Shown one piece after another: positions 61,560 to 64,000 of a stretch of 64,000 bases of DNA (its first letter is position 1; every line of letters begins with the position of its first letter). Both the position numbers and the translations under genes were made by a program. A model generated the notes under the pieces. That model searched no databases, was not told where the DNA came from, and saw only the letters and a list, made by a program, of their open reading frames with translations. The DNA is from a virus. The stretch covers positions 24,433 to 88,432 of IMG/VR virus record IMGVR_UViG_3300047331_000009. The stretch is one strand, 5' to 3'.

Positions 61560-62897
61560 TCAGGTGAAGGCTCTGGTCAAGCCGTTGGGGTCGAAGCACT
61601 GGATTGAAAATGCCGACGGCGTCGCGGTCGATTGCGGCGAGATCCCGACAAACACGCTGGCAATGGTGGTGATGTAATTGCCCGCGATCGTGGTCGAATA
61701 GATCGTCGACCACACCACGCCGTCGGTGCTCATTTCGTAATAGATGTTGGTTCCGTCATTGTGGCAGCCGAGCCAGATTTGCGCGCCGCCCGTGAACACC
61801 GGCGGCGAAGGCTGCGAACTGGCGCCGGCTTCGGTATTGGCGTCGCTGAAATCGACCAGATACAGCCCGCTGCTCGAATTGAACCGATACAGGACCTGAT
61901 ATTTCGTGCCGTCGCTGAAACCCCAGACCAGACCGCGCTGTGGGGTAATGCCGGGATCGTCGCACACAAGCATGGCAATCCGGTACGGCGTTGACGGGGC
62001 TGGGTACGTAATTCCCCGTAGATCGAACAAGTTGGCCCCGGTGTCGCTCAGGGTGATGACCTTTTCGGTCGAGGACTGCGCAATCGAGGTCGTGCCGGAG
62101 ACGTTGACCTGGGTGAAGGAAGACAGCGAGGGCACGCCGGCGGCGATGTTGAAGAACGGCAGCGTGGTGCCGCCGCCGCCCGATGCCGACAGGGTGCCGC
62201 CCGACAGCGTCAGCCCCGAACCCAGCGATGTCACCGTCCCGCCGTTCCAGTTCGCCGCGATGGTGCCCGAGGTGGTGATCGTGCCACCCGTCAGGCCCCC
62301 GCCAGCCACGATGGTCGAAACCCCGCCGCCGCCGCCGCCCGTGGCGATCAGCGTGCCACCGGTCAGCGACAGACCGCTGCCCAGCGTGGTCACCGTGCCG
62401 CCGTTCCAGTTCGCTTCGAGGGTGTTGGCGGACGTGAACAGCCCCGCACCCACGGTGGTGATGGTGCCGGCTTCCCAGTTCGGCACCAGTGATCCGCCGG
62501 AGATCGCAAGCCCGGTGCCCAGCGCGTTGACCGTGCCGCCGTTCCAGTTCGCCGCCAGGGTGTTCGATGCGGTGTGCAGTCCAGGGCCGACGGTGGTGAT
62601 TGCCCCGCCCGACCATTGCGCGTTGATCGTCCCGCCGCTGATCGAAAGCCCGGTGCCCAGCGGATCGAGGGCCACGGTGCCGGGCGAGGTGATGGTCAGG
62701 CCGGTTCCCACCGCGCTCAATGCCGTGCCGCCGCCTACCACGGTCACCCAGGCGCTGGTTTGGGTATCCCACAGCGACAGCACGCCGGTATCGTCGGCGT
62801 AGTAAAGCGCCAGTGCGGTGGTTGCGATCGGCGGCGTGGTCGGCCGCGCCGATGCCAAACCCTGGCCGAGATAGTCGGTGAGGATGGATGATGTCAT
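61560..62897 (-). CDS. Repeat-rich tail fibre-like protein
   Basis: A 445-residue protein. Residues about 50-240 are made of ~18-20-residue units such as ANWNGGTVTTLGSGLSLTGG and GTGLAISGGSLVPNWEAG, a beta-solenoid-like fibre shaft. The last ~190 residues form a beta-rich globular domain (YRIAMLVCDDPGITPQRG, QIWLGCHNDGTNIYYEMSTD) that resembles a lectin-like receptor-binding tip. The start overlaps the upstream gene as ATGA. It probably contacts the host surface. Confidence 0.75.
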   Translation of the reverse strand: MTSSILTDYLGQGLASARPTTPPIATTALALYYADDTGVLSLWDTQTSAWVTVVGGGTALSAVGTGLTITSPGTVALDPLGTGLSISGGTINAQWSGGAITTVGPGLHTASNTLAANWNGGTVNALGTGLAISGGSLVPNWEAGTITTVGAGLFTSANTLEANWNGGTVTTLGSGLSLTGGTLIATGGGGGGVSTIVAGGGLTGGTITTSGTIAANWNGGTVTSLGSGLTLSGGTLSASGGGGTTLPFFNIAAGVPSLSSFTQVNVSGTTSIAQSSTEKVITLSDTGANLFDLRGITYPAPSTPYRIAMLVCDDPGITPQRGLVWGFSDGTKYQVLYRFNSSSGLYLVDFSDANTEAGASSQPSPPVFTGGAQIWLGCHNDGTNIYYEMSTDGVVWSTIYSTTIAGNYITTIASVFVGISPQSTATPSAFSIQCFDPNGLTRAFT

Positions 62898-63667
62898 CGG
62901 ATTTCAACCATGATGCACTGGCCGAGCGGATCGGCGATGAGGGTGGGGCCTGGCAGGTCGCCATTGACCAGCGGCGCCCAGATCGGCGCGGTCAGCGGAT
63001 TGATTGCCAGGGTGCCCAGCGTTGTCAGGGTGAGGCCGTAGCCGACCGATATGCTTTGCCCGGCTGCGGCAACCGTCCCGGCATTGCCGAACAGGCTATC
63101 GGCCGCCACGGTGATGGTGCCTGCGCCGCCCGATGTTCCTGATCCCCCGAGCACGGCCAGCGTCAGCGCCTCGTTGGCCAGTGCGGTGGCGTCGTTCACC
63201 TGCCCGCGCGTATCCCGGATCGTATAGGCATAGGTCGTATCGATGCTGTCTGACACGGACAGCGTGCCGCTCGCCAGCGTGAGGTTGCTGCCGATCGCCA
63301 CCTCGCTGGGGACCGCCGCCAGCGAACCGCCATTGCCCAGCAAGGTGCCTGCCGGGAGGCTTGCCAGATTGATCGTGCCGCTGTTGAACGCCAGCGACGA
63401 TCCGACCTCGACCGTTCCCGGCTGCGCGGCGGTAGCGGTGGCATTGCCCAGCAGCGTCTCCGCCGGCATGTCGGGTGCGGAGATTGTCCCGCCGCTGCTC
63501 AGATCCGCCGCCGACAGCACCGCACTTGCGGTGGTCACCAGCGGCGAGGCGAGGGTCCCGGAATTGTTGAAAAGCGTATTCAGCGCCCGCCACCAGGAAC
63601 GCGCGATGTTGCCGTCCTTGTCGGTGAACTGTTCGCGCGGGGCGAGGATGATCGGTTTGATGGTCAT
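62894..63667 (-). CDS. Tail fibre-like protein
   Basis: A 257-residue protein. The conserved N-terminus (IILAPREQFTDKDGNIARSW) is of the kind that attaches fibre proteins to the tail. Gly/Thr/Ala-rich repeats follow (LLGNATATAAQPGTVEVGSS, LLGNGGSLAAVPSEVAIGSN), like the next gene downstream. A short C-terminal cap ends it. Starts with ATGA overlap. It probably forms the upper shaft of the same fibre. Confidence 0.75.
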   Translation of the reverse strand: MTIKPIILAPREQFTDKDGNIARSWWRALNTLFNNSGTLASPLVTTASAVLSAADLSSGGTISAPDMPAETLLGNATATAAQPGTVEVGSSLAFNSGTINLASLPAGTLLGNGGSLAAVPSEVAIGSNLTLASGTLSVSDSIDTTYAYTIRDTRGQVNDATALANEALTLAVLGGSGTSGGAGTITVAADSLFGNAGTVAAAGQSISVGYGLTLTTLGTLAINPLTAPIWAPLVNGDLPGPTLIADPLGQCIMVEIR

Positions 63668-64000
63668 GCCAGCAGGCGGAACTGTTCAACGAGATGCGGC
63701 GGGATCAGCTTGCACACGTCGCGTTTCCGGCCGCGCGTGATACCGTCGGTGATCACCGCGCCGATATCGTGCGCCTGGATGTTCAGCCGTTGCAGGTTGC
63801 GGATGCGGTCCCAGGAAATGCTGGCATCCGGCATCAGATGCCGCAGGCACCGCGCCACGGTGGCGGTATTGCAGAGATCATCATACGCCACGCGCATGAT
63901 TGCATGGTGATGCACCGAGTCGAGAACGCCTTGCAGAAGCTCGCAGATATTGCTGTCGGGCAAGCGCAGCCGCCGCAGCGAGGCTTCCACCTCCCGGATC
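63664..64000 (-). CDS. Hypothetical virion-region protein (5' end outside window)
   Basis: The frame stays open to the right edge, so the true start is probably outside; GTG 63990 is the first candidate inside (108 residues). It is a mostly helical, Arg- and Leu-rich protein (LRLPDSNICELLQGVLDSVH, SWDRIRNLQRLNIQAHDIGA). It precedes the tail-fibre-like genes and so may be a head-tail connector or completion protein, by position only. Confidence 0.6.
   Translation of the reverse strand, partial: IREVEASLRRLRLPDSNICELLQGVLDSVHHHAIMRVAYDDLCNTATVARCLRHLMPDASISWDRIRNLQRLNIQAHDIGAVITDGITRGRKRDVCKLIPPHLVEQFRLLA

Noticed and set aside
1-64000. CRISPR array
   Set aside because: No array of equal-length repeats with unique spacers was seen. 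The only short clustered repeats are the AAACTGTG array, with no spacer-sized gaps.
1-64000. Insertion sequences or transposases
   Set aside because: No transposase-like frame or terminal inverted repeats flanked by target duplications were seen.

Overview
This window is most of the genome of a temperate tailed phage, probably a short-tailed (podovirus-like, P22-style) one, infecting a high-G+C alphaproteobacterium. The phage assignment rests on terminase subunits, virion and ejection proteins, an endolysin, an integrase, an Xis-like protein and divergent repressors. The alphaproteobacterial host is inferred from a phage-encoded GcrA-like regulator and the G+C-rich coding style. No host housekeeping genes, rRNA or tRNA were seen. 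Portal, scaffold and major capsid genes are absent, and both ends of the window run into minus-strand late genes. The window is therefore best read as an opened circular or permuted map with the head genes just outside it.

Layout. (1) 1-7.5 kb, minus: terminase small and large subunits followed by a tightly overlapping run of small unknown genes, including a Met/Lys-rich 52-residue protein, preceded by a PAS-domain protein and a coiled-coil membrane protein. (2) 7.7-11.4 kb, plus: eleven small unknown or membrane proteins. (3) 11.4-20.5 kb, minus: early replication and DNA-metabolism operon with a DUF1376 protein, DUF3102 protein, PAPS-reductase-like PP-loop protein, ASCH protein, GcrA-like regulator, C5-cytosine methyltransferase (with a second long reading frame overlapping it), RusA resolvase and an RMF-like motif protein. 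(4) 20.6-21.4 kb: divergent HTH repressors around a 125-bp switch region. (5) 21.5-33.2 kb, plus: recombination operon (YqaJ-like exonuclease, DnaQ-like exonuclease, zinc protein, RecT), then an Xis-like protein and tyrosine integrase, a likely attP/arm-site region and further small genes. (6) 33.2-39.3 kb, minus: late genes: small membrane protein, glycosyltransferase, GH108 endolysin, tail-collar protein, gp10-like protein and a PurD-like ATP-grasp enzyme. (7) 39.3-40.7 kb: small membrane proteins on plus and an HELVE-motif protein on minus. (8) 40.6-60.4 kb, minus: four chained ejection/internal virion genes, including one 4,685-codon gene combining an N6-adenine methyltransferase-like module, a SNF2 helicase and a C-terminal JAMM-like motif. 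(9) 60.6-61.2 kb, plus: a coiled-coil protein and two tiny membrane proteins. (10) 61.2-64 kb, minus: repeat-rich tail fibre-like proteins.

How it works together: the repressors and integrase set lysogeny. RecT, YqaJ and RusA process and recombine DNA. The cytosine methyltransferase and GcrA-like protein probably act on phage DNA protection and on host transcription. Terminase packages the DNA. The fibre, collar and gp10-like proteins form the tail. The very large ejection proteins probably enter the cell with the DNA. The endolysin and small membrane proteins lyse the cell. Most gene starts are supported by 1-8 base stop/start overlaps. Two late genes appear to start at ATT and ATC behind good Shine-Dalgarno sequences. 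All functional calls come from reading motifs by eye; no database search was run.
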